From NCBI GenBank assembly GCA_022709625.1, contig JAKLIL010000105.1:1-6605 (forward strand): DNA of 6,605 nt, given 5' to 3'. Position numbers and translations under genes: made by a program. Positions 1 through 5,914 of the stretch are shown here, one piece after another. The notes below the pieces were generated by a model. The model did not search any database. It was given only the letters and a program-made list of their open reading frames with translations, and was not told the origin of the DNA. The stretch is from Verrucomicrobiota bacterium. Lineage in GTDB: Bacteria; Verrucomicrobiota; Kiritimatiellia; CAIQIC01; Lenti-01. The first letter of the stretch is position 1. Each line of letters opens with the position of its first letter.

Positions 1-3000
1 GCGCTCGTCGTGCGCGACAACGACGCGTTTTCCATCCTGGCGGCCAACCTCACCAGCGGCACCACCACGGTCAACGACGTCACGACCTACGACGAGGCCG
101 GCGGGCGCATTCTCGCGGCCCTGCAGCCCGACATCGTCCTGATCCAGGAATGGGTGCTGAAACCCGGCACGACCAACCGGACCTTCGTGGACGAATATTT
201 CGGGACCAACTATTACTTCTACGTCGAGCCCCAGGGGGGCTATTATCCGGCGCCCAACGGCATCATCAGCCGGTGGCCCATCGTGGCCTCCAACGAATGG
301 AACAGCCCCTATTCCTCCGACACTCGCGATTTCCCGTGGGCCTACATTGATCTGCCCGGTCCCCGCGACCTCCATGCGGTGAGCGTGCACCTCAAGGCGA
401 CCGGCGACGCGCCCGCCGACGATCTGGCCATCCGCGTCGAGCAAGCCCAGGCCCTGACCAACTACGTGGCGCAATCCGGTTGGTCCGCGAACGACTACCT
501 CGTGATCGGGGGGGACCTGAACACCACCGGCCGGACCGAATCAACGGTGGCCATCCTGGCCAACGTGGTTTCCGACGCCCGCAAGCCGACGGATCAAGCC
601 GGCAACGTCAACAGCACCAATACCAACAGCGGACGCAACAAGCCCTACGACTACGTTCTTCCAAACCCGCTGCTGGACGCGCGCACCACCAACTTCACCT
701 GCTATGGCTATACCTTCGCGAACGGCATGGTGTTCGACACGCGCCTGACCTGGTCCAGCGGCCTGCCGCCGCCCGCGCTGGCGGCCGATTCCAATGCCGA
801 GAACATGCAGCACATGGCCGTGATGAAGGTCTTCGCGTTCGAGCCGGAAGAGATGCCTCCCGCGGCGCCGGCGAGCGTTTGGGCCAGCGCGACGAACGCC
901 GCCAGCTTCATGGCGGCGTGGAGCAGCGTCGCGAACGCCACGAGCTACCGGCTCGACGTCGCCACCAGCGCGTCGTTCTCCGGCGGCGGGGGGGGCGCTG
1001 CCGATTTGTTCATCTCCGAATACGTCGAGGGCGCCGGTTCCGAGAAATACGTCGAGATCTTCAATGGCACGGGCGCTTCCGTGGAACTATCGAACTACGC
1101 GCTTCTCTTGTACGCCAACGGCGCCACGACGCCTGGAAACAGCAATGCGCTGTCCGGCACGCTGGCCAACGGCGCCGTCGCGGTCTACCGGAACAGCAGC
1201 GCGACGAATCCGGTGGGTTCGACCTTGGCCGCCGTCAACTTCAACGGCGACGACGCCGTCGCGCTCTACAAGGTCTCCCCGGGAGGCTACGTGGACGTCT
1301 TCGGCCGCATTGGCGAGGATCCCGGTTCGGCCTGGACCAGCGGTTCCTTCTCGACAGTGGACAAAACCCTGGTCCGGAAATCCACGGTCACCGCCGGCGT
1401 CGCCGGCAATCCTGCCAGCGGATTCCCCACGCTGGCCACGGAGTGGGACCAGTATGCCGCCGGCACGGAAAGCTATCTCAACAGCCATGTCTTCTCCGGC
1501 GGGTCTGCTTCGACCTACGTTCCCGGCTACTCCAACCTGACGGTGGGGGGCACGAGCCAACTCGTGACGGGGCTGACGGCCGGCGTCACCTACTACTTCC
1601 GGGTCTGCGCGGTGAACGGCAGCGGCACGGGCACCTATTCCACGGTGACGAACGTGGCTACGCTAACCAAGGCGGACCAGACGATCAACTTCCCGGCCAT
1701 CGCGGCGCAAATCACGACGAACACGGTGGCGCTGGCGGCGACGGCCAGCTCGGGACTCGCGGTCAGCTACGCGGTGGCCAGCGGCCCGGCCACGCTGGCC
1801 GGCGCGACGCTGTCGTTCACCAACGCGGGCACGGTCGGCGTCGTGGCGTCGCAATCCGGCAACGCCACCTGGAATCCGGCGCCGAACGTGACGAATACCT
1901 TCAGCGTGACCAAGGCGACGGCCACGGTGACGCTGGGCAGCCTGGGGCAGGCCTACAACGGGACGGCGCGCGCGGCGACGGCGACGACGGTGCCGGCAGG
2001 CCTGACGGTGGGCTTGACCTACAACGGTTCCATCGCGGCGCCGACGAATGCCGGCAGCTATACCGTGACCGGCACGGTGAGCAGTCTCATGTACCAAGGA
2101 TCGACGAACGGCACGCTGACCGTGAGCAAGGCCGCGCTGACAGTGACGGCAGACGCGAAGAGCAAACCCTTTGGCGCCGCCAATCCGCCGCTGACGTTCC
2201 AGTATTCCGGTTTCGCGGCGGGCGAAACGGCGGCGGTCCTGGCCGCGGCGCCAACCGCCGCCACGACGGTGAACGTCGCCACGCTGCCCGGCGTCTACGC
2301 CGGCGCCATTACCGTGTCCGGCGGGTCGGCGGCCAACTATTCCTTCGCCTACGTGCCCGCCGATTTCACGGTGACGGAAGCGATCGCTTCCTTGGCGGCC
2401 GGCAGCAACGACGTGCAGGTGTCCTTTGGTCCCGTGACGAACGGCACGTACGAATTGCTCTATCGGGCGAGCCTGACCAACGGGGCCTGGACGGCGGTGA
2501 CCTCGCTGGTGGTCTCGGCCGGCGCTTCCAGCGCCACGCTGACGCACAACGGGGGCGGCGCGAACGAGTTGGGCTACTACCGGGTGAACGGTCTCGCCGG
2601 GGAATCCGTCCAGACCTTTGGCTTCGTGAAGGCGGCCAAGCCGGGGAATGCCAAGCTGAGCATGGTGGGCATTCCCTTCGCCACGTCGAACCAGACGCTG
2701 AACAGCTTGATGGACCCGCTGCAGTTCTCGGGCCACCATGTCTCCCCGGGCTCGGCCGACCAAATCATGGTATGGGATGCGGGGACGCAGGGCTACCTGA
2801 ACCTGGCGCTGTACGACGTGCGCGCCTACGGCGCGCAATACGCGTATTTGACGGGCTGGAAGGCGTACACGAACTTCGCTTCCGGCGCCCCCTACGTGAA
2901 TCCGATACTGCCGGCGGGCGCGGCGGTGTGGATCCGGGGCGCGACGGCGGACGACCGGAAAGTGGCGATCGCCGGGGAAGTGGTGGCCGCCGGGGCGGTG

Positions 3001-3363
3001 ACGAACGAGATCGCGCATGGCCTGCAGATGGTGGCGAATCCGTTCTCGGAGACGGTGGGCTTGAGCAACCTGAACATCGCGGCGCACGCGACGGGCCACT
3101 ACCTGTCGCCCGGCGCGGCGGACCAGATCATGGTGTGGGACGCGGGGACGCAGGGCTACCTGAACCTGGCGCTGTACGACGTGGCCAGCTATTACGGTTC
3201 GCAATACGCCGATCTGACGGGGTGGAAGGCGTACACGAATTTCACCTCCCAGGCCCCCTATGTCAGTCCCGTGTTTCCGCCGGGGCAGGGGTTCTGGTAC
3301 CGGGCCGCGAGCAACGATTTCGAGTGGGTGGAGACGAACAAATATCTCGGGGCGCTCCAGTAG
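1..3363 (+). CDS. Secreted modular EEP-family nuclease/phosphatase with lamin-tail, FN3, MBG and duplicated C-terminal modules (5' partial)
   Basis: The frame is open from base 1, so the gene begins upstream. The GTG at 10 is unlikely to be the start, because it falls just before the first strand of the catalytic domain and leaves no export signal. Residues are numbered from that GTG. Residues 1-278 form an EEP (DNase I-like) domain: N13, QE at 46-47, ISRWPI at 86-91, H127, GGDLN at 167-171, YDYV at 213-216 and a terminal QH at 267-268 where the family usually has SDH. Residues 283-323 and 501-552 are two halves of a fibronectin-III domain, split by a lamin-tail domain at about 331-494 (LFISEY, KYVEIFN, NFNGDDAVAL). 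Three Ig/MBG-like repeats follow at 555-636, 637-708 and 709-791, then a domain at 792-867 and a duplicated module at about 870-990 and 995-1105. EEP plus lamin-tail is known from extracellular nucleases of the ExeM/Xds type, so cleavage of extracellular DNA is likely, but a phosphodiester or lipid phosphate substrate cannot be excluded. No C-terminal sorting signal is visible. Confidence 0.85.
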   Translation, partial: ALVVRDNDAFSILAANLTSGTTTVNDVTTYDEAGGRILAALQPDIVLIQEWVLKPGTTNRTFVDEYFGTNYYFYVEPQGGYYPAPNGIISRWPIVASNEWNSPYSSDTRDFPWAYIDLPGPRDLHAVSVHLKATGDAPADDLAIRVEQAQALTNYVAQSGWSANDYLVIGGDLNTTGRTESTVAILANVVSDARKPTDQAGNVNSTNTNSGRNKPYDYVLPNPLLDARTTNFTCYGYTFANGMVFDTRLTWSSGLPPPALAADSNAENMQHMAVMKVFAFEPEEMPPAAPASVWASATNAASFMAAWSSVANATSYRLDVATSASFSGGGGGAADLFISEYVEGAGSEKYVEIFNGTGASVELSNYALLLYANGATTPGNSNALSGTLANGAVAVYRNSSATNPVGSTLAAVNFNGDDAVALYKVSPGGYVDVFGRIGEDPGSAWTSGSFSTVDKTLVRKSTVTAGVAGNPASGFPTLATEWDQYAAGTESYLNSHVFSGGSASTYVPGYSNLTVGGTSQLVTGLTAGVTYYFRVCAVNGSGTGTYSTVTNVATLTKADQTINFPAIAAQITTNTVALAATASSGLAVSYAVASGPATLAGATLSFTNAGTVGVVASQSGNATWNPAPNVTNTFSVTKATATVTLGSLGQAYNGTARAATATTVPAGLTVGLTYNGSIAAPTNAGSYTVTGTVSSLMYQGSTNGTLTVSKAALTVTADAKSKPFGAANPPLTFQYSGFAAGETAAVLAAAPTAATTVNVATLPGVYAGAITVSGGSAANYSFAYVPADFTVTEAIASLAAGSNDVQVSFGPVTNGTYELLYRASLTNGAWTAVTSLVVSAGASSATLTHNGGGANELGYYRVNGLAGESVQTFGFVKAAKPGNAKLSMVGIPFATSNQTLNSLMDPLQFSGHHVSPGSADQIMVWDAGTQGYLNLALYDVRAYGAQYAYLTGWKAYTNFASGAPYVNPILPAGAAVWIRGATADDRKVAIAGEVVAAGAVTNEIAHGLQMVANPFSETVGLSNLNIAAHATGHYLSPGAADQIMVWDAGTQGYLNLALYDVASYYGSQYADLTGWKAYTNFTSQAPYVSPVFPPGQGFWYRAASNDFEWVETNKYLGALQ
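976..986 (+). repeat. 11-base direct repeat, left copy, at 5' edge of the lamin-tail insertion
   Basis: The sequence ttctccggcgg occurs here and again at 1492-1502. The copies are 516 bases apart, exactly 172 codons, so both are read in the same frame (encoding F-S-G-G). They bracket the lamin-tail domain within the fibronectin-III domain. This may be a scar of domain insertion, or only convergent glycine/serine linker coding. Confidence 0.6.
988..995 (+). repeat. Run of eight G at the FN3/lamin-tail junction
   Basis: Eight consecutive G form part of the codons for a glycine linker at residues 327-329. This is the longest mononucleotide run noticed in the gene. Such runs are prone to slippage and to sequencing error. 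A change of one base here would separate the nuclease domain from everything downstream. Confidence 0.7.
1492..1502 (+). repeat. 11-base direct repeat, right copy, at 3' edge of the lamin-tail insertion
   Basis: This is the second copy of ttctccggcgg, identical to 976-986 and in the same reading frame. It lies where the fibronectin-III domain resumes (STYVPGYSNL, residues 501-510). Confidence 0.6.
2758..2820 (+). repeat. C-terminal module repeat, copy 1 core
   Basis: These 63 bases match 3121-3183 with three differences, all synonymous third-position changes. The last 42 bases (2779-2820) are identical to 3142-3183. The offset is 363 bases (121 codons). The encoded segment contains DQIMVWDAGTQGYLNL. 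Flanking parts of the two modules are clearly related but much more diverged. Confidence 0.95.
3121..3183 (+). repeat. C-terminal module repeat, copy 2 core
   Basis: This is the second copy of the 63-base core at 2758-2820. After it the modules stay alignable (QYA-LTGWKAYTNF in both) with one extra codon in this copy. This copy ends in PPGQGFWYR near the protein C-terminus, where copy 1 has PAGAAVWIRG. Confidence 0.95.
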
Positions 3364-3386
3364 ATCCGAACCCCTCCCGAGGTGAA

Positions 3387-3414
3387 TCGTTTTACGCGGA
3401 AGCGCCCGAAACGA
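3387..3414 (+). other. Possible weak hairpin after the modular nuclease gene
   Basis: TCGTTT (3387-3392) can pair with AAACGA (3409-3414). Inside them CGC (3395-3397) and GCG (3402-3404) enclose GGAA, a GNRA-type tetraloop. The internal loop is unequal and no T-run follows, so it is a poor intrinsic terminator and may be chance. Confidence 0.25.
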
Positions 3415-3425
3415 CGAAGAAGTGG

Positions 3426-3454
3426 TTGACAGTTCCCGTGATAAAGGTGACTAT
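3426..3454 (+). promoter_or_regulatory. Candidate sigma70-type promoter for the PEP-CTERM gene
   Basis: A perfect TTGACA lies at 3426-3431. After a 17-base spacer, GACTAT at 3449-3454 matches the -10 consensus at only three of six positions. The site sits 37-65 bases before the ATG at 3491 and after the upstream stop codon, which suits independent transcription. The weak -10 keeps confidence low. Confidence 0.35.
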
Positions 3455-3480
3455 TGCGCACGATTGTTTCGTGTCGCGGA

Positions 3481-3485
3481 AAGGA
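3481..3485 (+). promoter_or_regulatory. Ribosome binding site deciding the start at 3491
   Basis: AAGGA is followed by five bases and then ATG at 3491. This supports that ATG over the in-frame GTG at 3422, which would place 23 non-signal residues before the export signal and would overlap the candidate -35 box. Confidence 0.75.
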
Positions 3486-3490
3486 ACGAG

Positions 3491-4039
3491 ATGAACAAGT
3501 GGATCGGCGGATTGGCGGTTGTCTTGGCCTTGGCGGGGGCTGCGCAGGCAAGTCTCATCGGATTGGAAGGTGTGTTCGTCGACGGGAGCAGCACTTTCAA
3601 CTACGACGGCAAGACGTTCCAGGACGGCTGGGCCATTCAGGTTTATCAAAGTTCGTCGGCCACCATCAATTTCGACATTACTCTCAGCGCGCTGTATCAG
3701 ACCACGGTCAACGTGAGTTCCGGCGCCATGCCGTGGGAAAACAGCGTGTCGATCCAGCCGGTGTCCATGACGCTGGCGAACGACAGCTACATCTACCCCG
3801 TGTTGTTCGACAACGCCGTGCCGGCGAACAGCACAAGCTATCTCGTGCTGGAGACGGCGGCCCGCAATGTGGGCTCCTACGATCCGCAAGTGTCGTATAC
3901 GCCTGGCCATGCCATCCCTGCTTCCACTACCGTCCAATTCGGCGGCCAATCCTGGCAGCCGATTCCGGAACCGGCGACGATGGGCCTGCTGGGTCTCGGC
4001 GCCTTGGCCATGGCGCTACGTCGCAAGCTCGGCAAGTAA
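3491..4039 (+). CDS. Small secreted PEP-CTERM sorting-domain protein
   Basis: This is a 182-residue protein of unknown specific function. Residues 1-20 are a Sec signal peptide: Lys3, a hydrophobic core at about 5-17, and A-Q-A at 18-20 giving probable cleavage before Ser21. The mature part has no cysteine and is rich in Ser, Thr, Val and Tyr, as expected of an all-beta extracellular domain. The C-terminus is a typical PEP-CTERM signal: P-E-P at 159-161, a hydrophobic segment at about 163-175 (MGLLGLGALAMAL), and a basic tail (RRKLGK). In known systems an exosortase (EpsH family) processes such proteins at the inner membrane, usually in species that make extracellular polysaccharide, and the protein ends up at the surface or in the matrix. 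No exosortase gene is in the window. The gene has its own candidate promoter and a strong terminator, so it is probably monocistronic. A nearby role with the upstream nuclease is only a guess. Confidence 0.88.
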   Translation: MNKWIGGLAVVLALAGAAQASLIGLEGVFVDGSSTFNYDGKTFQDGWAIQVYQSSSATINFDITLSALYQTTVNVSSGAMPWENSVSIQPVSMTLANDSYIYPVLFDNAVPANSTSYLVLETAARNVGSYDPQVSYTPGHAIPASTTVQFGGQSWQPIPEPATMGLLGLGALAMALRRKLGK

Positions 4040-4048
4040 ACCTCTTCG

Positions 4049-4093
4049 CAAGCCAAATCGCAGGGCAGCCCGCAAGGCTGCCCTGTTTGCTTG
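4049..4093 (+). terminator. Strong intrinsic terminator after the PEP-CTERM gene
   Basis: A perfect 10-base stem, CAGGGCAGCC (4061-4070) with GGCTGCCCTG (4076-4085), closes a CGCAA loop. The stem can extend through AAA/TTT (4055-4057 with 4086-4088) and CAAGC/GCTTG (4049-4053 with 4089-4093), with small bulges on the left arm. The T-rich tail TTTGCTT is interrupted. It starts about 20 bases after the stop codon at 4039. Confidence 0.85.
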
Positions 4094-4247
4094 GGCATCG
4101 AGGAACAGCCGACGGGCATGAATACGGGCGGCTGCTTTTCTGCCCAAACCGCGGATGCGCATGCGTCCAATTGCCGTTGCCTGCGCTTGCCGACGATCGC
4201 GCCAAACCCTCCTCGACAACTGGCCGGGGCAGGCGCACACTGCCGCC
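4094..4247. other. Intergenic region before comF, no convincing promoter found
   Basis: This stretch separates the terminator from the ComF-family gene and presumably holds the promoter of the comF-accD-folC cluster, but no pair of boxes stands out. A short inverted repeat, GGCAG (4228-4232) with CTGCC (4240-4244), lies immediately before the chosen comF start and overlaps the G-rich stretch 4226-4232. Confidence 0.4.
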
Positions 4248-4961
4248 ATGAAATGGGCCCTGCTGGACATGCTGTTTTCGCGTACCTGCGAAGGCTGCGG
4301 GGCGGCCATCGTGGAAGAACCAGGGGCGCTTTGCTGGGACTGCCAGGCGGGGGTCAAGATGGTACAAGTGCCGTATTGTGACCGTTGCGGCGATCCGGTC
4401 GCCGGCATGATCGGTGGCCCTTACGAATGTACCGGCTGCCGTCGGATGCCCCCGGCGTTCGATTGGGCCCGCTCTGCCGTGCGCTACGAAGGCGTGGCGC
4501 AGAACTGCCTGCGGCGCTTCAAGTATCATGCCGGCACATGGCTGCTGGACGACCTCGTGGCCTGGCTGGTGGCGCTGTGGCGGACTTGTCCGCGCGACAT
4601 GCGCCAAGCGGATTTCGCGGTGCCGGTTCCGCTGTATCCCAAACGGGAACGGGAACGGGGTTTCAACCAGTCGGCCCTGTTGGCTGAACAACTGGCCCGG
4701 CGCATCGGCATTCCCTTCCGCCGCCGTCTGTTATGGCGGGTGAAGCCAACGGAAACTCAAACGCATTTGACAGCCGCCCAGCGGGCCCATAATGTGAAAG
4801 GCGTTTTTTCGGTTCCTTGGCCCCGTGGATTGCGCGGGGCGCGCGTGGTGTTGGTGGACGACGTGATGACCACTGGCGCCACGGTGAACGAATGCGCCCG
4901 GGCCCTGAAGGCCGCCGGCGCCGCAGCCGTCCTGGTGTTGACGGTGGCCAGAGGGGGCTGA
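4248..4961 (+). CDS. comF: ComF-family phosphoribosyltransferase-like protein
   Basis: This 237-residue protein has the normal length and layout of the ComF/GntX family. The N-terminus carries four CxxC pairs that would form zinc-binding knuckles: Cys14/17, 29/32, 44/47 and 61/64. The phosphoribosyltransferase domain follows. It has RERGFNQS (135-142), the family signature running from K166 to F187 (T168, Q171, L174, R179, N182) and the PRPP-binding loop VLVDDVMTTGAT (201-212). In naturally competent bacteria ComF is a cytoplasmic protein needed for taking up single-stranded DNA, but homologues occur widely in bacteria where competence is unknown. The ATG at 4248 was chosen because the protein then opens with LLDMLFSRTCEGC, as in relatives. 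In-frame ATGs at 4155 and 4161 would add an Arg-rich leader with no family match. No good Shine-Dalgarno site precedes 4248. accD starts 33 bases after the stop, which suggests cotranscription. Confidence 0.9.
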   Translation: MKWALLDMLFSRTCEGCGAAIVEEPGALCWDCQAGVKMVQVPYCDRCGDPVAGMIGGPYECTGCRRMPPAFDWARSAVRYEGVAQNCLRRFKYHAGTWLLDDLVAWLVALWRTCPRDMRQADFAVPVPLYPKRERERGFNQSALLAEQLARRIGIPFRRRLLWRVKPTETQTHLTAAQRAHNVKGVFSVPWPRGLRGARVVLVDDVMTTGATVNECARALKAAGAAAVLVLTVARGG

Positions 4962-4994
4962 CGACCCCGCCGAAAAGGAAACGGATTTGCGAAC

Positions 4995-5870
4995 ATGACC
5001 CTGTTTGGCAAGAAAAAGACGGTGCTGAAAAAAGCCCGCAAGCGGGACATCCCCGACGGGCTGTGGCTGAAATGTCCGGCCTGCAACGAAATGATTTTCC
5101 GGGAGGAGCAGGAAAAGGCCTTGCGCGTCTGTCCCTTGTGCGGCCACCACTTTCCGATGAGCCGGGCCGAACGCCTGGCCATGCTGGCCGACCCCGGGTC
5201 CTTCGTGGAGTGGGACCGCGATTTGTACAGCATCGATTTCCTCGGTTTCGTGGGCGTGGCCTCCTATCAGGATAAACTGGAGTCCAACCGGCGCAAAACC
5301 GGCGAAATCGACGCGGTCACCTGCGGGCGCGCGCGGCTCGACGGGCGCGCGATCGCCTTGGGCGTGATGGATTTCGAATTCCTCGGGGCCAGCATGGGGT
5401 CCGTGGTCGGCGAAAAGATCACCCGCGTGATCGAGCGCGGCACGGCGGAACGCCTGCCGGTGATTCTCGTTTGCGCTTCGGGCGGCGCCCGCATGTACGA
5501 GGGCATGATGAGCCTGATGCAGATGGCCAAGACCAGCGGCGCGCTGGCTCGCCATGCCGATGGCGGCTTGCCTTTCCTTTCCGTGCTGACCCATCCGACC
5601 ACGGCCGGGGTGATGGCTAGTTTCGCGTCCCTGGGCGACGTGATCTTGGCGGAACCCGGTGCGCTGATCGGTTTCGCCGGGGCGCGCGTCATCAAGGAAA
5701 CCATCCAGCAGGATCTGCCGCCGGGATTCCAACGGCCGGATTTCCTGCTGCGGCACGGCTTGCTGGACCAGATCGTGCCCCGCGGGGAATTGAAAGTCCG
5801 GCTGGCCCAGTTGTTGGATTGCTTCTGCGGCCCGCTGCAACCTTCCGAACCGCCGGATCTCCCCGTCTGA
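4995..5870 (+). CDS. accD: Acetyl-CoA carboxylase carboxyltransferase subunit beta
   Basis: This 291-residue protein matches AccD in length and content. With AccA it forms the carboxyltransferase that moves carboxyl from biotin (on AccB) to acetyl-CoA, giving malonyl-CoA, the first committed step of fatty-acid synthesis in the cytoplasm. The N-terminal zinc ribbon is complete: C27-P-A-C30 and C46-P-L-C49. The crotonase-like core shows the family blocks FLGASMGSVVGEK (129-141), ASGGARMYEG (161-170), PTTAGVMASFASLGD (201-215) and EPGALIGFAGARVI (220-233). The basic start MTLFGKKK is typical. Candidate ribosome sites are AAGGA at 4975-4979, rather far from the ATG, or ACGGA at 4981-4985, weaker but better spaced. 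It lies between comF and folC with short gaps; accD next to folC is a common bacterial arrangement. accA is not in the window. Nothing about the protein looks degenerate. Confidence 0.97.
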   Translation: MTLFGKKKTVLKKARKRDIPDGLWLKCPACNEMIFREEQEKALRVCPLCGHHFPMSRAERLAMLADPGSFVEWDRDLYSIDFLGFVGVASYQDKLESNRRKTGEIDAVTCGRARLDGRAIALGVMDFEFLGASMGSVVGEKITRVIERGTAERLPVILVCASGGARMYEGMMSLMQMAKTSGALARHADGGLPFLSVLTHPTTAGVMASFASLGDVILAEPGALIGFAGARVIKETIQQDLPPGFQRPDFLLRHGLLDQIVPRGELKVRLAQLLDCFCGPLQPSEPPDLPV

Positions 5871-5883
5871 CGGTGGTCCGGCG

Positions 5884-5907
5884 CGATTCCGGCGCCGATT
5901 CCGGCGG
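5884..5907 (+). repeat. Two-unit 12-base tandem repeat between accD and folC
   Basis: The unit cgattccggcgc (5884-5895) is followed directly by cgattccggcgg (5896-5907), matching at 11 of 12 bases. It fills most of the 44-base gap and ends seven bases before the folC ATG. It could affect folC translation or just be a small slippage duplication. Confidence 0.7.
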
Positions 5908-5914
5908 GATTGCC

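Noticed and set aside
1675..2380. Tandem Ig/MBG-like repeats considered as a recent DNA repeat array
   Set aside because: The three repeats are similar only in fold and short protein motifs. No long DNA identity between them was seen, unlike the C-terminal modules.
1663..3204. A 513-codon open frame on the - strand
   Set aside because: Its product is rich in Arg, His and Gly with no recognisable domain, and it mirrors the repeats of the + strand gene. It is a shadow of GC-rich coding sequence.
3422..3490. Extended start (GTG at 3422) for the PEP-CTERM protein
   Set aside because: It would put 23 polar residues before a normal signal peptide and overlap a TTGACA box, and the ATG at 3491 has a well-spaced AAGGA.
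480..3494. A 1004-codon open frame in the third + frame overlapping the modular nuclease gene
   Set aside because: It encodes low-complexity Arg/Gly/Asp-rich sequence without domains. Stop codons are rare in shifted frames of GC-rich genes, and the frame-1 product has clear domains throughout.
4155..4247. Extended start (ATG at 4155 or 4161) for comF
   Set aside because: The extra 29-31 residues are basic and unlike ComF N-termini. The family pattern begins at the ATG at 4248.
1..4961. A DNA scavenging and uptake system linking the secreted nuclease with ComF
   Set aside because: It is an attractive idea, but a strong terminator separates the two parts, ComF sits with accD and folC, and no other uptake gene is present. 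Position alone does not support it.
4731..5840. A 369-codon open frame on the - strand opposite comF and accD
   Set aside because: It lies opposite highly conserved accD motifs and shows no domain of its own, so it is a shadow frame.
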